From Burkholderiales bacterium (GTDB taxonomy: Bacteria > Pseudomonadota > Gammaproteobacteria > Burkholderiales > Usitatibacteraceae): a DNA stretch of 6,985 nucleotides. Location: contig JADGRS010000162.1 in assembly GCA_017880705.1 (NCBI GenBank), forward strand, positions 1-6,985, written 5' to 3'. The notes under the pieces are model-generated. The model had not been told where the DNA came from. It ran no database searches and saw nothing but the letters and a program-made list of their open reading frames with translations. This document shows, one piece after another, positions 6,299 to 6,985 of the stretch (positions are counted from its first letter, which is position 1; each line of letters opens with the position of its first letter). The position numbers and the translations under genes are program-made.

Positions 6299-6985
6299 TC
6301 AATGTGCGGCCCATTGCACGGAATTCAAATCCACGCCGTCCTTGAACATCTCCCACAGCGGGCTCATCTCGCGAAGCTTTCCGATCCGCTCCCTGATGAT
6401 CTTGACCGCCAAATCGATGTCGGCCTCGGTGGTGAAGCGCCCGAGGGTGAAGCGGATCGAGCTGTGCGCCAATTCGTCGTTGCGCCCGAGGGCGCGCAAG
6501 ACGTACGAAGGCTCGCGGCTCGCGGAGGTGCACGCCGAGCCCGACGACACCGCGAGCTCCTTCATGCCCATGATGAGCGACTCGCCCTCGACGAAGTTGA
6601 AGCTCACATTCAAATTGTGCGGGACGCGATGTTCGAGATCGCCATTCACGTAGATCTCTTCCATGTCCTGGATGCCGGCGAGAAGCTTGTCCCGCAGCAT
6701 GCGGATGCGCTCGTTCTCGGTCGCCATCTCGAGCCTCGCCAGGCGGAACGCCTCGCCCATGCCGACGATCTGGTGCGTGGCGAGGGTGCCGGAGCGAAGG
6801 CCCTTCTCGTGCCCGCCGCCGTGCATCTGCGCTTCGAGGCGCACCCGCGGCTTGCGGCGCACGTAGAGCGCGCCGATGCCCTTGGGACCGTAGGTCTTGT
6901 GCGCGGAGAAGCTCATGAGATCGACTTTCAGCTTCTCCAGGTCGATCACGACCTTGCCCGTGGCCTGCGCCGCATCGACGTGGAG
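6299..6985 (-). CDS. iscS: IscS cysteine desulfurase (partial, C-terminal 228 residues)
   Basis: IscS is a PLP enzyme that converts cysteine to alanine and holds the sulfur as a persulfide for IscU and other acceptors. The window keeps about 56% of the usual 404 residues; the reading frame is open to the right edge, so the gene is cut by the window and is not broken. The fragment begins [11 protein letters not shown], which holds the PLP-interacting Asp and Gln. It continues with [12 protein letters not shown] (the Lys forms the Schiff base) and [13 protein letters not shown]. The catalytic Cys lies in [10 protein letters not shown], and the C-terminus is [21 protein letters not shown], matching the IscU-contacting end of E. 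coli IscS. These features distinguish it from NifS and SufS. An internal GTG at 6949 is not a real start. Confidence 0.98.
   Translation of the reverse strand, partial: LHVDAAQATGKVVIDLEKLKVDLMSFSAHKTYGPKGIGALYVRRKPRVRLEAQMHGGGHEKGLRSGTLATHQIVGMGEAFRLARLEMATENERIRMLRDKLLAGIQDMEEIYVNGDLEHRVPHNLNVSFNFVEGESLIMGMKELAVSSGSACTSASREPSYVLRALGRNDELAHSSIRFTLGRFTTEADIDLAVKIIRERIGKLREMSPLWEMFKDGVDLNSVQWAAH

Noticed and set aside
6299..6949. A complete shorter gene starting at the GTG at 6949
   Set aside because: The frame stays open to the window edge, and the residues upstream ([10 protein letters not shown]) are core IscS sequence. The gene is simply cut by the window.
1..6985. A novel defence, mobile or CRISPR-type system
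   Set aside because: Every gene-length stretch is accounted for by recognisable housekeeping or metabolic families. No direct repeats, transposase, integrase or phage-like gene is visible.

Overview
The window is GC-rich, compact bacterial DNA with proteobacterial gene content. A complete ISC-type iron-sulfur gene order, a periplasmic Bug (TctC-type) binding protein and a small CXXCH cytochrome c together point to a betaproteobacterium, Burkholderiales-like. That placement is inferred from gene families and order, not from a marker gene.

Layout. Positions 1-506 read on the + strand: the last codons of a probable PQQ-type sorbosone/glucose dehydrogenase, a strong GC hairpin, then a small exported cytochrome c. 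Positions 511-6985 read entirely on the - strand. In the direction of transcription (right to left) they are iscS (3' part only, cut by the window edge), iscU, iscA, hscB, hscA, fdx, iscX, an Ldh2-family NAD(P)-dependent 2-hydroxyacid dehydrogenase and a Bug-family solute-binding protein. Two convergent units therefore meet at about 507-510, with only 4 bases between their stop codons.

How the genes work together. IscS draws sulfur from cysteine and passes it to the scaffold IscU, where a [2Fe-2S] cluster is built. The ferredoxin Fdx supplies electrons, and IscX modulates IscS. HscB brings cluster-loaded IscU to the Hsp70 HscA, which recognises its LPPVK motif and drives transfer to acceptors; IscA helps with carrier and [4Fe-4S] steps. 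All diagnostic cysteines and motifs are present. Most cistrons overlap by 1-4 bases, which suggests translational coupling. The Ldh2 and Bug genes follow in the same direction without a gap or visible terminator, so they probably share isc transcripts although they have no obvious Fe-S role.

Assessment. Most of the window is a conventional housekeeping operon. The points worth a second look are the metabolic gene pair on the isc tail, two intercistronic hairpins (120-146 and 6277-6293), and the ambiguous start of the Ldh2 gene. I see no mobile element, CRISPR array, tRNA or rRNA, and no gene-free stretch longer than about 65 bases.
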